From contig CASBRC010000145.1 in NCBI GenBank assembly GCA_949128015.1, positions 1 through 12,835 of the forward strand: 12,835 nucleotides of DNA, written 5' to 3'. Of this stretch, positions 1 through 5,919 are shown in pieces. Position 1 is the stretch's first letter. Every line of letters starts with the position of its first letter. Below the pieces are notes generated by a model. It was not told the DNA's origin. It did no database searches and saw only the letters and a list, made by a program, of their open reading frames with translations. This DNA comes from Synechococcales cyanobacterium PMM_0003. GTDB lineage: Bacteria; Cyanobacteriota; Cyanobacteriia; Pseudanabaenales; Pseudanabaenaceae. The translations under genes and the position numbers were made by a program.

Positions 1-202
1 GCGGGACTTTTATAAAAAATATGGGTTTGATTTATTTTTAATCTGATTTAAAACCAGAAAGCGTCGTTTTTAGGTTTTGGGTTTTGAAGCAGTTAAGATT
101 TGATAATTACTCATACAAAACATACATCTCTAACTATTTAAACACTTACTACAACACGATTTCAACCATGGGAATGTTAGCCTTTTCTAAGACACAAACA
201 CT

Positions 203-235
203 TTGAGATTTTTAGAAATCACCTCAAAATCTCAA
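203..235. other. Inverted repeat in the leader of the first ferritin-like gene
   Basis: TTGAGATTTT at 203-212 is exactly complementary to AAAATCTCAA at 226-235, leaving a 13-nt loop. It lies 46 bases upstream of the preferred ATG at 282, so if transcription starts further upstream it would fold in the 5' leader. No U-run follows it, so it does not look like a terminator of an upstream gene. The rest of bases 1-281 shows no ORF I can support and no convincing sigma-70 promoter. Confidence 0.35.
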
Positions 236-281
236 GCAATGTTTGGATAGTTTCGGCAAGACTTTTTACAGGATAACCGCT

Positions 282-1022
282 ATGACCTTTCCAGACTTAT
301 TGTTAAAAACAAATACATCGACTTCGCGTCGATCGGTAATGAAATGGGGACTTGTTGGTTTAGGCACAGCAATGCTAGCAGGAGTTCCTCAAGCTCTAAT
401 GGCGCAAAATATGGGCAGCATGAAAATGCTGACCTTTAATGCAAACGATATTGGTATTCTCAACTTTGCTTTGTTGTTAGAAGAACTAGAAGCAGCATTT
501 TATATAGCCGTGATTGAAAGTGGCAAGATTATCGATAATAAAGAACTTGATTATTTGCAAGCTTTGGGCAGACATGAAGCCGAGCATGTCAAGTTCTTGC
601 GTGATGTTTTAGGAAATAATGCCACGTTCCAAACCCGTGATTTGAGCCTCAATCAACGAGGACTAGAGATGCTAGTCAGCGATCGCATGAAAATCTTGAA
701 TACAGCAGTCATTTTAGAAGACCTAGGAGTCCACGCCTATAACGGTGCTGGTCCTAGCTTAACTAATCCCACCTATCTTCTAGCAGCAGGTTCCATTGTT
801 TCCGTTGAAGCTCGCCATGCCGCAGGAGTGCGATCGCTTTTAGGAAGACCAACTACTGAGCCTGACAGCGAGAGACTGGTTCAAAATGCTGATCTGCAAG
901 CAAGTTTGAATCCATTTAAGGGACGTGCTTACGACGAGTTGTATACACCCAAGCAGATTATCTCTGCGGTCAGCTCACTCAACATTTTGAACAATCCAAT
1001 TAATGGCTCGTTAGTCGCTTAA
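282..1022 (+). CDS. Ferritin-like domain protein with twin-arginine signal
   Basis: This is an exported four-helix protein of the Ferritin_2 (PF13668-like) type, 246 aa. The N-terminus has a Tat-like motif SRRSVMK (R16, R17) followed by a hydrophobic, Gly/Ala-rich stretch ending near AQA/LMAQ (about residue 42), so export in a folded, possibly metal-loaded state is likely. The ferritin-like carboxylate/His ligand pattern is complete: E67 and E70 in a LEELEAAFY helix, E99xxH102, E146 in ILEDLGVHAY, and E176xxH179 in SVEARHAAG. I chose ATG 282 over TTG 243 because AGGATA at 270-275 sits at ribosome-binding distance and the Tat motif then lies near the N-terminus. The next gene, a paralogue, begins 19 bases after the stop, suggesting an operon. 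The family relates to plant desiccation-related pcC13-62-like proteins; ferroxidase or peroxide-protection activity is inferred, not shown. Confidence 0.85.
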   Translation: MTFPDLLLKTNTSTSRRSVMKWGLVGLGTAMLAGVPQALMAQNMGSMKMLTFNANDIGILNFALLLEELEAAFYIAVIESGKIIDNKELDYLQALGRHEAEHVKFLRDVLGNNATFQTRDLSLNQRGLEMLVSDRMKILNTAVILEDLGVHAYNGAGPSLTNPTYLLAAGSIVSVEARHAAGVRSLLGRPTTEPDSERLVQNADLQASLNPFKGRAYDELYTPKQIISAVSSLNILNNPINGSLVA

Positions 1023-1041
1023 ACCACGGAGATATGAAACT

Positions 1042-1896
1042 ATGAAACTCTTTTTTAAGGCAATTGCGCCAACAATCATCAAAGCTACAAAAACGTTGAA
1101 ACAAAATCTACTCAAGGTTTTTGCTTCAGTTCAGTGCGCATCCCTCGCACTACTATTAATGCTATCTCTGTTATTTGTGCCAAATGCTACTGCTCAAAAT
1201 CCAACGATGACTCCACGGCAAGTCGTAGAATATGCGTTAACTTTAGAGAAGTTAGAAGCAGATTTTTATCGTCGGGCGAATAGCGCCGTACAAAATGAAG
1301 CTGTGTTTGGGCTTCCTAGTACCGCCAGAGCAGCCTTGACTGCATATGGTCAAGATGAAGCACAGCACGTTACGGATCTATCAGCCGTTTTGCGATCGCT
1401 AGGTGGAAACCCAGATGCTGTGATGATTCCCACTAATCCTAATTACAAAGCGATTTTAGGTCGCGATCCCTTTGCAAATCCTACTGACTTGCTACTAGCA
1501 GCACAATATATTGAGGATTTGGGAGTAGCGGCTTACAAAGGTCAAGTTCCCAATTTACAAGCCGCAGGTGATGCTGGTAAAACAGTTCTCGCTGGAGCTT
1601 TAGGGATTCATTCCGTAGAAGCGCGTCATGCAGCAGGTATCCGTGAACTACGACAATCATTATTGAATGTCAATGTGCGTCCTTGGATTAAAGATCCTAC
1701 GGAAGTCATCTACAACGAAAATCGCGGAGATGATCCGATCCCCTTTAGTTCTGAAGCATTTGATGGTTACGCTACGTCCGATGAAGTTCTAGCGTTAGTT
1801 CGCCCAATCCTAACGGAAGCTCAACCAGCGATGACAGAACCAATGCCATCGACAGAACCTAGCACTCCCCAAGCTCCAGTTCGGGGCTTGTGGTAA
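1042..1896 (+). CDS. Ferritin-like domain protein with Sec-type signal, tandem paralogue
   Basis: This 284-aa protein is the second exported Ferritin_2-like protein. The N-terminus is long and basic (Lys-rich residues 1-26) followed by a hydrophobic core at about 32-47 and a likely cleavage at ATA-QN (about 51). There is no twin arginine, so it should use the Sec route, unlike its neighbour. Ligands are E69 and E72 in TLEKLEADFY, E106xxH109, E158 in YIEDLGVAAY, and E193xxH196 in SVEARHAAG. The C-terminal roughly 25 residues are rich in Pro, Thr and Ser and look disordered. GGAG at 1028-1031 is 10 bases before the ATG; an earlier ATG at 1034 stops after three codons and is ignored. Its placement 19 bases behind the first paralogue suggests co-transcription. 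The two may act in different places or load metal by different routes; this is inference. Confidence 0.85.
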   Translation: MKLFFKAIAPTIIKATKTLKQNLLKVFASVQCASLALLLMLSLLFVPNATAQNPTMTPRQVVEYALTLEKLEADFYRRANSAVQNEAVFGLPSTARAALTAYGQDEAQHVTDLSAVLRSLGGNPDAVMIPTNPNYKAILGRDPFANPTDLLLAAQYIEDLGVAAYKGQVPNLQAAGDAGKTVLAGALGIHSVEARHAAGIRELRQSLLNVNVRPWIKDPTEVIYNENRGDDPIPFSSEAFDGYATSDEVLALVRPILTEAQPAMTEPMPSTEPSTPQAPVRGLW

Positions 1897-1902
1897 AGAG
1901 AA

Positions 1903-1950
1903 CCCTCATCCCTAGACTATCTCCCGCAGGAGAAGGGGCTATAGGATGAG
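1903..1950. repeat. Palindromic intergenic repeat, possible terminator
   Basis: CTCATCC at 1905-1911 pairs with GGATGAG at 1944-1950, and an inner hairpin pairs TCTCC (1920-1924) with GGAGA (1929-1933) around a CGCA loop. From memory, the wording resembles a CCCTCATCCC...CTCCCGCAGGAG...GGGATGAGG repeat common between cyanobacterial genes. It lies seven bases after the stop of the second ferritin-like gene and could end or attenuate that transcript, although no U-run follows. It also contains an in-frame ATG (1946) that would otherwise lengthen the next gene. Confidence 0.55.
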
Positions 1951-1983
1951 AGGTAATACTTCACATCAGTTACTAACTACTTT

Positions 1984-2007
1984 GGATATACCAACGGATA
2001 TACCAAC
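1984..2007 (+). repeat. Two exact tandem copies of a 12-base unit before a start codon
   Basis: GGATATACCAAC occurs twice, head to tail (1984-1995 and 1996-2007), ending one base before the ATG at 2009. The GGATA of the second copy is the only candidate ribosome-binding element near that ATG. The exact duplication could be slippage, or a duplicated translation-control or protein-binding site. Confidence 0.7.
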
Positions 2008-2008
2008 T

Positions 2009-2761
2009 ATGTCTGAACCAATTAAACAAAAAATCAACGCCAATCTTGAAAAAGTAAAAGGGACTGGAAAACTTAGAATTGAGAATATACGCGAAATTGT
2101 TAGAGATGCAGTTTCACAAGCGATCTCAGAACTAAAAGAAGGATCAGGCGAGATTGGGCTGATCATCAAAGAAGCCATTTCTACGATGCTTACTGATTTG
2201 AGAGTAAGAGAACAACACGATCCCGAAGAAATAACGGCTTCGATTGAAGGCGCGATTGAGGGAGGTACACATCAAAGACAGCAAGAAATTGCTCAGCAAC
2301 GAGCAAAATTGCAAGAACTTCAAGCACAAATTGATGCCCGCCAAAAACGGTTGGATCGAGAAATTGGTGAAGTTCTAACTGACCTTGACACCGACATCCA
2401 TGATGACTCGATAAAGTCAGCGCTAAGCACCGCCGTCTACAACATCAGAGAAAGTCAAGAGTCGGGACTGCTTCAGCAGCAGTATCTCAAACTCAAGTCT
2501 CAATTGGCGATCTTGGATGAGAAATTGTTAGCGCAATATGGCGATCGCTATATTGAGGTCAAGCATAAATGGGAAAATGCCAAAACTTGGTATGAGCAGA
2601 ACAAAACTGAAGCAGAGGCAAGCGGAACTTTACCTTTACACCAAAAGCAAGTGGAAATTGAACACAATTTTGGTGAGTTAGGTAAGGTAGTTGCTCAAAA
2701 AGAGCATGAAGTTAAAGACCGACTTCAAGAAATTTGGCAGGGTAAAGCGTCTGAACGTTAG
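2009..2761 (+). CDS. Soluble helical/coiled-coil protein of unknown function
   Basis: This is a 250-aa hydrophilic protein with no signal peptide or membrane segment. Residues 1-80 are amphipathic helix with repeated I/V spacing, and roughly residues 85-125 (Q- and E-rich, around REQHDPEEI to QQRAKLQELQAQ) and 150-245 are strongly coiled-coil-like. The N-terminal pattern (regular E/I/A helices, then an EAISTMLTDL-like helix) is reminiscent of bacterial helical proteins grouped as DUF6781, but I cannot confirm this. The longest frame opens at ATG 1946, but that codon lies in an intergenic repeat and adds 21 residues encoded partly by the 12-base tandem repeat, so ATG 2009 is preferred. Placement between the ferritin-like pair and small membrane proteins suggests an envelope or stress role, which is only contextual. 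Confidence 0.7.
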   Translation: MSEPIKQKINANLEKVKGTGKLRIENIREIVRDAVSQAISELKEGSGEIGLIIKEAISTMLTDLRVREQHDPEEITASIEGAIEGGTHQRQQEIAQQRAKLQELQAQIDARQKRLDREIGEVLTDLDTDIHDDSIKSALSTAVYNIRESQESGLLQQQYLKLKSQLAILDEKLLAQYGDRYIEVKHKWENAKTWYEQNKTEAEASGTLPLHQKQVEIEHNFGELGKVVAQKEHEVKDRLQEIWQGKASER

Positions 2762-2827
2762 ACACTGCAAGATTTTGGATCTCAAATCTTGGCTTCACTT
2801 TCATGGAAATTATTTAGGAGATTAAAG

Positions 2828-3007
2828 ATGAAACTATTGCAATATGTCTTGGCAGTTGTGCTGCCACCTTTAGCTATCTTGCTAACTTATGGGATTAGTA
2901 GCACTTTACTGATCAACATTGGACTCACCCTTTTAGGTTGGGTACCAGGAGTGATTCATGCTGTATGGGCAATCTCTAAACAGCAAGAACAAGCAAGAAA
3001 CAACTAA
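2828..3007 (+). CDS. YqaE/Pmp3 family small membrane protein
   Basis: A 59-aa, two-helix inner-membrane proteolipid. The Pmp3 (PF01679) signature is clear: VLPPLAILLTYG in the first helix and LLINIGLTLLGWVPGVIHAVW in the second, followed by a short hydrophilic tail (KQQEQARNN). Members of the family are induced by salt, cold or dehydration and influence membrane potential and ion leakage in yeast and plants; the bacterial role is poorly defined. AGGAGAT at 2816-2822 positions the start at ATG 2828, which removes 13 residues (MASLSWKLFRRLK) that an earlier in-frame start would add and gives the normal family length. A perfect hairpin follows its stop codon. Confidence 0.9.
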   Translation: MKLLQYVLAVVLPPLAILLTYGISSTLLINIGLTLLGWVPGVIHAVWAISKQQEQARNN

Positions 3008-3013
3008 GAATGC

Positions 3014-3040
3014 TGTTGATGGCGCTAAGCGCCATCAACA
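3014..3040. terminator. Perfect 12-bp hairpin with TAA loop
   Basis: TGTTGATGGCGC (3014-3025) pairs fully with GCGCCATCAACA (3029-3040) around TAA. It begins 6 bases after the YqaE-like stop codon. There is no U-run, so termination would be weak or Rho-dependent, and it may equally act as a 3' mRNA-stabilising stem. Its GCGC-TAA-GCGC tip resembles the hairpin at 6988-7042. Confidence 0.6.
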
Positions 3041-3081
3041 ACGTTCATCAAATAATTTACTAATTTACTAGGAGAAAAAAT

Positions 3082-3429
3082 ATGATGGGATACTTGTTTA
3101 CGGTTTTAGCAACTGCATTGAGTCTACTTGTGGTTGACATCGTTGTACCAGGCGTGGATATTGCTAATTTTCCTTCAGCGCTGGTGGCAGGAGTGATCAT
3201 TGGATTAGTCAACGCTTTCATTAGACCAATTCTTACAGCTTTATCTTTTCCGATCACTTTCTTAACTCTGGGAATCTTTTCCTTAGTAGTGAATGGATTT
3301 TGTCTGTGGTTAGCCTCAATTCTGGCTCCAGGCTTCGCGATGAATGGACTTATTGCATTTATCCTTGCACCGATTGTTTTATCTTTTGCAAGTACATTTT
3401 TAAACAACTACTTTGCGAAAGAAGCTTAA
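3082..3429 (+). CDS. Holin-4 superfamily (PF04020-type) membrane protein
   Basis: A 115-aa integral membrane protein with four hydrophobic segments (about 4-22, 31-50, 55-80 and 86-111). It carries the hallmarks of the family annotated as phage holin 4 / DUF360: PGVDI followed by an FPSALVAGV segment, the GLVNAFIRPIL motif at the second helix, SFPITFLTLGIFSLVVNG, and an APGF motif before the last helix. Despite the name, these chromosomal proteins have no shown lysis role and no endolysin is nearby. AGGAG at 3069-3073 is 8 bases before ATG 3082; a second ATG follows at once (3085), so the start may be one codon later. It stands between two hairpins, after the Pmp3-like gene, as part of a run of small envelope proteins. 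Confidence 0.85.
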   Translation: MMGYLFTVLATALSLLVVDIVVPGVDIANFPSALVAGVIIGLVNAFIRPILTALSFPITFLTLGIFSLVVNGFCLWLASILAPGFAMNGLIAFILAPIVLSFASTFLNNYFAKEA

Positions 3430-3432
3430 ACG

Positions 3433-3477
3433 CTAAAAGGTTGTGGCGCACGCTGCGCGTGCGCCACAACCTTTTAG
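3433..3477. repeat. Dispersed hairpin repeat, copy 1 (21-bp perfect stem)
   Basis: CTAAAAGGTTGTGGCGCACGC (one arm, 3433-3453; 21 positions) pairs without error with 3457-3477 around a TGC loop. It starts three bases after the holin-like stop codon. The U-rich part (CUUUU) lies within the distal arm, so it could terminate transcripts from either side. Its core GTGGCGCACGC-TGC-GCGTGCGCCAC is shared with four other hairpins in this window. Confidence 0.85.
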
Positions 3478-3525
3478 GTTTGGATTTTATTTTGTGAAAT
3501 CCACTATAAAATTTAGGAGTAAAGA

Positions 3526-3963
3526 ATGAACATTTTTCACAAAGCTCGCAAGCTAATTTCTATATTGGCATTAGTTTTGATCCTCACTTTTACAACTGCT
3601 TGTGGAGCTAGTACAACCCAAGCCGTTAATTCTAGAGAAACCAGTCAGTCGGCGGAGTATGGACAGCTAGCTAGAGGTAATTCTAGTCAGGGACAAGACT
3701 TTGGAGATTGGGTGATGGAAACTAGCAAAGGTTTAGTTAGAGATGTCTATATTCGTGACAACAACAAATTAGGAGTGGTGATCTCGCCTAAGGTTTTGCC
3801 TAGTGATGTCAAAAATCTAGCTAAATCTTTGACTCAAGGCTTTCGGCATAACTTTCCCAATCAAGACTTGACTGTCCTGATGTATGCCCCAGACAAACAA
3901 CTGATTTTGACGGCTCGTTATGATATGCGGTCTAAGCAGATTGCCTATCAACAACCGAGCTAA
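3526..3963 (+). CDS. Small putative lipoprotein of unknown function
   Basis: A 145-aa protein with a basic N-terminus (KARK), a hydrophobic core (about residues 10-22) and a lipobox-like TTAC with Cys26 as the probable lipidated residue; the -3 position is Thr rather than the usual Leu, so lipidation is likely but not certain. After a Ser/Gln-rich linker (27-58), residues 60-140 form a compact domain with alternating strands and helices (DVYIRDNNKLGVVISPKVL, then a helix, then LTVLMYAPDKQLILTARYD). I do not recognise the domain. AGGAG at 3515-3519 supports ATG 3526. The next gene starts 22 bases after the stop, so the two are probably co-transcribed. Confidence 0.75.
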   Translation: MNIFHKARKLISILALVLILTFTTACGASTTQAVNSRETSQSAEYGQLARGNSSQGQDFGDWVMETSKGLVRDVYIRDNNKLGVVISPKVLPSDVKNLAKSLTQGFRHNFPNQDLTVLMYAPDKQLILTARYDMRSKQIAYQQPS

Positions 3964-3985
3964 ATTTTTGTAGTTAAAAGAGAAC

Positions 3986-4270
3986 ATGATGAATATGCAA
4001 TCTACTTTGTTTAATGATGTTTACTGGCGGGAGAACTATAGCTCTCGTCCCTATGCGGCTCAAGGAAGCCAGTTTGAAGATTATGAAGCTGCTTATGAAG
4101 TTGGTCATGAGAGCTACGGTCGCTATGCTAATCAAAGCTTTGATGAAGCCGAACTCAATCTCAAACAAGACTATGAATCCTACTGTGCCAAACATGGAAA
4201 TATAGAATTACCTTGGGAGCTAGCTAAACATGCAGTTCGGGATGCTTGGGATCAATCAGGAACCACTTAA
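3986..4270 (+). CDS. Stand-alone W/Y-rich helical domain protein, paralogue of the 5295 gene
   Basis: A 94-aa soluble protein consisting almost entirely of one domain (about residues 9-90): YWRENYSSRPYA, then DYEAAYEVGHESY, then a helix with FDEAELNLKQDYE, and a final LPW..AKHAVRDAWD helix. About half the positions match, without gaps, residues 92-172 of the glycine-zipper protein at 5295-5837. I recognise this W/Y-rich pattern from unnamed proteins of many bacteria but know no assigned function. AAGAG at 3978-3982 is very close to ATG 3986, so ATG 3989 or 3995 may be the true start. The gene follows the lipoprotein by 22 bases and precedes the next gene by 16. Confidence 0.8.
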   Translation: MMNMQSTLFNDVYWRENYSSRPYAAQGSQFEDYEAAYEVGHESYGRYANQSFDEAELNLKQDYESYCAKHGNIELPWELAKHAVRDAWDQSGTT

Positions 4271-4286
4271 CCATATACCAAATACT

Positions 4287-4796
4287 ATGCCAAATAATAA
4301 TGATGATTACAAGAGCCAAATTATGAAGGATTTGGCGGCTGGCGACAAGGAAACTCTCTCAGACGATCGCGAAAATTATCAAGACTTTGATGATTTTGCC
4401 CAAAGATCTTCGCGAGAAGAACGACGCAATATCTTCAGCGATATGTTTAATCCCGATCGCATTTCGTCGGCTCAAATGGAGCCAGAACTACAAAAGGCGA
4501 TCGCAAAGATTAAACCCAATGAACGGGACGATGTGGCAAGAGAATTTTTTAGCCAGCTAAAGAAGCGCGGACTTAGCGATCGCGATTTAGAGAAGCAGTT
4601 GGGCTTATCCACCCGCAATCCCAATCGGATGAACGCGGAAGATGTTAGTAAATTAGCTGGTTTTGTCTATCATTCTCATCCTGACATTTTCCATGAAGTG
4701 TTAGCAGATCAACCTGCTTTAGCTAAGTTTCTCAGCAATCCATTAGTCGGTGCAGCGATCGGTGCGATCGCCGCAAAATGGTTAGGCAAAAAGTAA
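4287..4796 (+). CDS. Hydrophilic protein with Gly/Ala C-terminal helix, unknown function
   Basis: A 169-aa protein of unknown function. The N-terminal ~65 residues are Asp/Asn/Arg-rich and probably flexible. Residues about 66-145 are helical (QMEPELQKAIAKI, NERDDVAREFFSQLKKRG, and a segment NAEDVSKLAGFVYHSHPDIFHEVL). The last ~20 residues (NPLVGAAIGAIAAKWLGKK) form a short small-residue hydrophobic helix ending in lysines that could touch or insert into a membrane. The longest frame starts at ATG 4230 inside the preceding gene; ATG 4287, 16 bases after that gene's stop, is preferred although no good Shine-Dalgarno is visible, so coupling to upstream translation is plausible. ATG 4323 is a further option. 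The stop codon lies in the terminator stem. Confidence 0.65.
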   Translation: MPNNNDDYKSQIMKDLAAGDKETLSDDRENYQDFDDFAQRSSREERRNIFSDMFNPDRISSAQMEPELQKAIAKIKPNERDDVAREFFSQLKKRGLSDRDLEKQLGLSTRNPNRMNAEDVSKLAGFVYHSHPDIFHEVLADQPALAKFLSNPLVGAAIGAIAAKWLGKK

Positions 4797-4834
4797 GAAT
4801 ACGCCCCAAAGGGGCATATTCTTATACTCTTTTT
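4794..4834 (+). terminator. Rho-independent-type terminator ending the left gene cluster
   Basis: GCCCC (4803-4807) pairs with GGGGC (4811-4815) around AAA, and after one C-A mismatch the stem continues as TAAGAATA (4794-4801) with TATTCTTA (4817-4824). A TACTC spacer and a TTTTT run (4830-4834) follow. This is the most terminator-like structure in the window and probably ends transcripts of the preceding + strand genes. Confidence 0.75.
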
Positions 4835-5294
4835 GTTTGAGTATTGTCTGGATTGTATAAGATGTTTTATAACTATTTAATTCGTTACAACCATCCTTAA
4901 TACAAGAGGCTAAAATGGGTCTATAAAGAATTGATTTAATCTTTTTTGTAAGTTATTGAAGAACCAGAAATTAGTCTTCTAAATCTTTAAAATAACTCAC
5001 ACAAGAAAAATCTTTCTTTACCAGAATATCAAACATTGTCCTACTTGAATATTCTGGCTTTACTTAGATCTATAGTAATCCTAAATGACATGTAAAAGGC
5101 TTTTCGACTAAGCTCAGCTAGCGATATTGATGGCTGAGCTTAATCGAAGCCCTACTCAAAATGCAAATGATTCTTAATTGCTATATAGCATTTAGTTTGC
5201 ATCTGATTTATCACCTTTTGAGAGCAAATCTCTAGGTAGTAAATCTTTGATCTCAGTCTAATTTCGATCCAAATAATTTAGAGAAAAAATCAAC
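4835..5294. other. Gene-free AT-rich gap with one palindromic repeat
   Basis: No coding frame with a ribosome-binding site is visible on either strand in these 460 bases. The only clear structure is the imperfect inverted repeat at 5098-5151, listed separately. The promoter of the glycine-zipper gene should lie in the last part, but I cannot point to convincing -35 and -10 boxes. Confidence 0.5.
5098..5151. repeat. Imperfect palindrome of the TTCGACTAAGCTCAGC type
   Basis: TTCGACTAAGCTCAGC (5103-5118) pairs with GCTGAGCTTAATCGAA (5133-5148) with one mismatch, around a 14-nt loop. The arms extend to GGC (5098-5100) and GCC (5149-5151), with two extra T in the left arm. From memory, similar TTCGACT..GCTCAG palindromes are scattered between genes in many cyanobacterial genomes. 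It lies mid-gap, so it is unlikely to terminate either neighbour. Confidence 0.6.
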
Positions 5295-5837
5295 ATGAAT
5301 AGCAATAGAAGTGTCGTTAAAACTGATATGAATAGTGATAAAGATATGTCTGAAACAGATAAAAATGATGCCAATCGCGATCCTATTTCCAATGAACCTG
5401 GAGCGCATCCCGTTGGTACAGGTGTAGGAGCTGCTGGAGCTGGTACAGCCGCAACCTTAATCGGTGCAGCTGTAGGTGGTCCAGTAGGAGGAGTTGTCGG
5501 CGCAGTGGTCGGCTCAGTGATCGGTGGATTAGCGGGTAAAGTCACTGCCGAAAGTGTCAACCCTACCTTTGAAGATAATCATTGGCGTGAATCTTATACC
5601 AGTCGTTCCTATGCCGATCCCAACTTGCAATACGATGATTACCAATCGGCTTATCGCATTGGTTATGAAGGTTACGATCGCTCTACCGATCAAAACTTTT
5701 ATGAAGTCGAACCCCAACTGAAGCGGGAGTATGAAACCCACTGCGCCCAGCATGGACGGGCAGGATTGCCTTGGGATAAGGCTAAACATGCGGTGCAAGA
5801 TGCTTGGGATAAAGCTCATGCAGATGTAAGACAGTAG
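5295..5837 (+). CDS. Glycine-zipper protein fused to the W/Y-rich domain
   Basis: A 180-aa protein in three parts. Residues 1-38 are hydrophilic and Asp/Asn-rich. Residues 41-81 are a glycine zipper of two hydrophobic stretches (GVGAAGAGTAATLIGAAVGG, then GGVVGAVVGSVIGGLAG) able to pack into or across a membrane. Residues 92-172 are a paralogue of the protein at 3986-4270, with the same landmarks: HWRESYTSRSYA, DYQSAYRIGYEGYDR, and LPWDKAKHAVQDAWD. There is no signal peptide. ATG 5295 has only a weak GAGA-type element upstream; Met12 or Met18 are possible alternatives. The fusion suggests the shared domain works at a membrane in this protein and free in the other. Function unknown. Confidence 0.85.
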   Translation: MNSNRSVVKTDMNSDKDMSETDKNDANRDPISNEPGAHPVGTGVGAAGAGTAATLIGAAVGGPVGGVVGAVVGSVIGGLAGKVTAESVNPTFEDNHWRESYTSRSYADPNLQYDDYQSAYRIGYEGYDRSTDQNFYEVEPQLKREYETHCAQHGRAGLPWDKAKHAVQDAWDKAHADVRQ

Positions 5838-5845
5838 CGTCTATA

Positions 5846-5878
5846 CAGAAGAGGGTGATTTTTATCCCTTCTCTTCTG
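5846..5878. other. Weak hairpin between the glycine-zipper and hemerythrin-like genes
   Basis: CAGAAGAG (5846-5853) pairs with CTCTTCTG (5871-5878); two further G-C pairs form after a TT bulge, with a T-rich loop. It begins eight bases after the glycine-zipper stop codon. It lacks a U-run and could be partial read-through control between two co-directional genes. Confidence 0.4.
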
Positions 5879-5919
5879 CCTAATCACCAATATCTATAAT
5901 TTTAGAGAGAATTAATCAC

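Noticed and set aside
106..128. Sigma-70 promoter from TTGATA at 100-105 with a box 17 bases later
   Set aside because: The would-be -10 (TACATC) matches the consensus at only about half its positions; not convincing in AT-rich DNA.
3060..3407. 115-codon open frame on the - strand over the holin-like gene
   Set aside because: It lies fully opposite a gene with a recognised family signature and good ribosome-binding site; its own translation shows no domain-like pattern.
3082..3429. Prophage lysis module suggested by a holin-like protein
   Set aside because: No endolysin, spanin or other phage genes are in the window, and this family is widespread on bacterial chromosomes outside phages.
5258..5560. 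100-codon open frame on the - strand opposite the glycine-zipper gene
   Set aside because: It is Pro/Thr/Ala-rich only because it is antisense to Gly/Val/Ala zipper codons; it has no ribosome-binding site and the + strand frame has a clear paralogue nearby.
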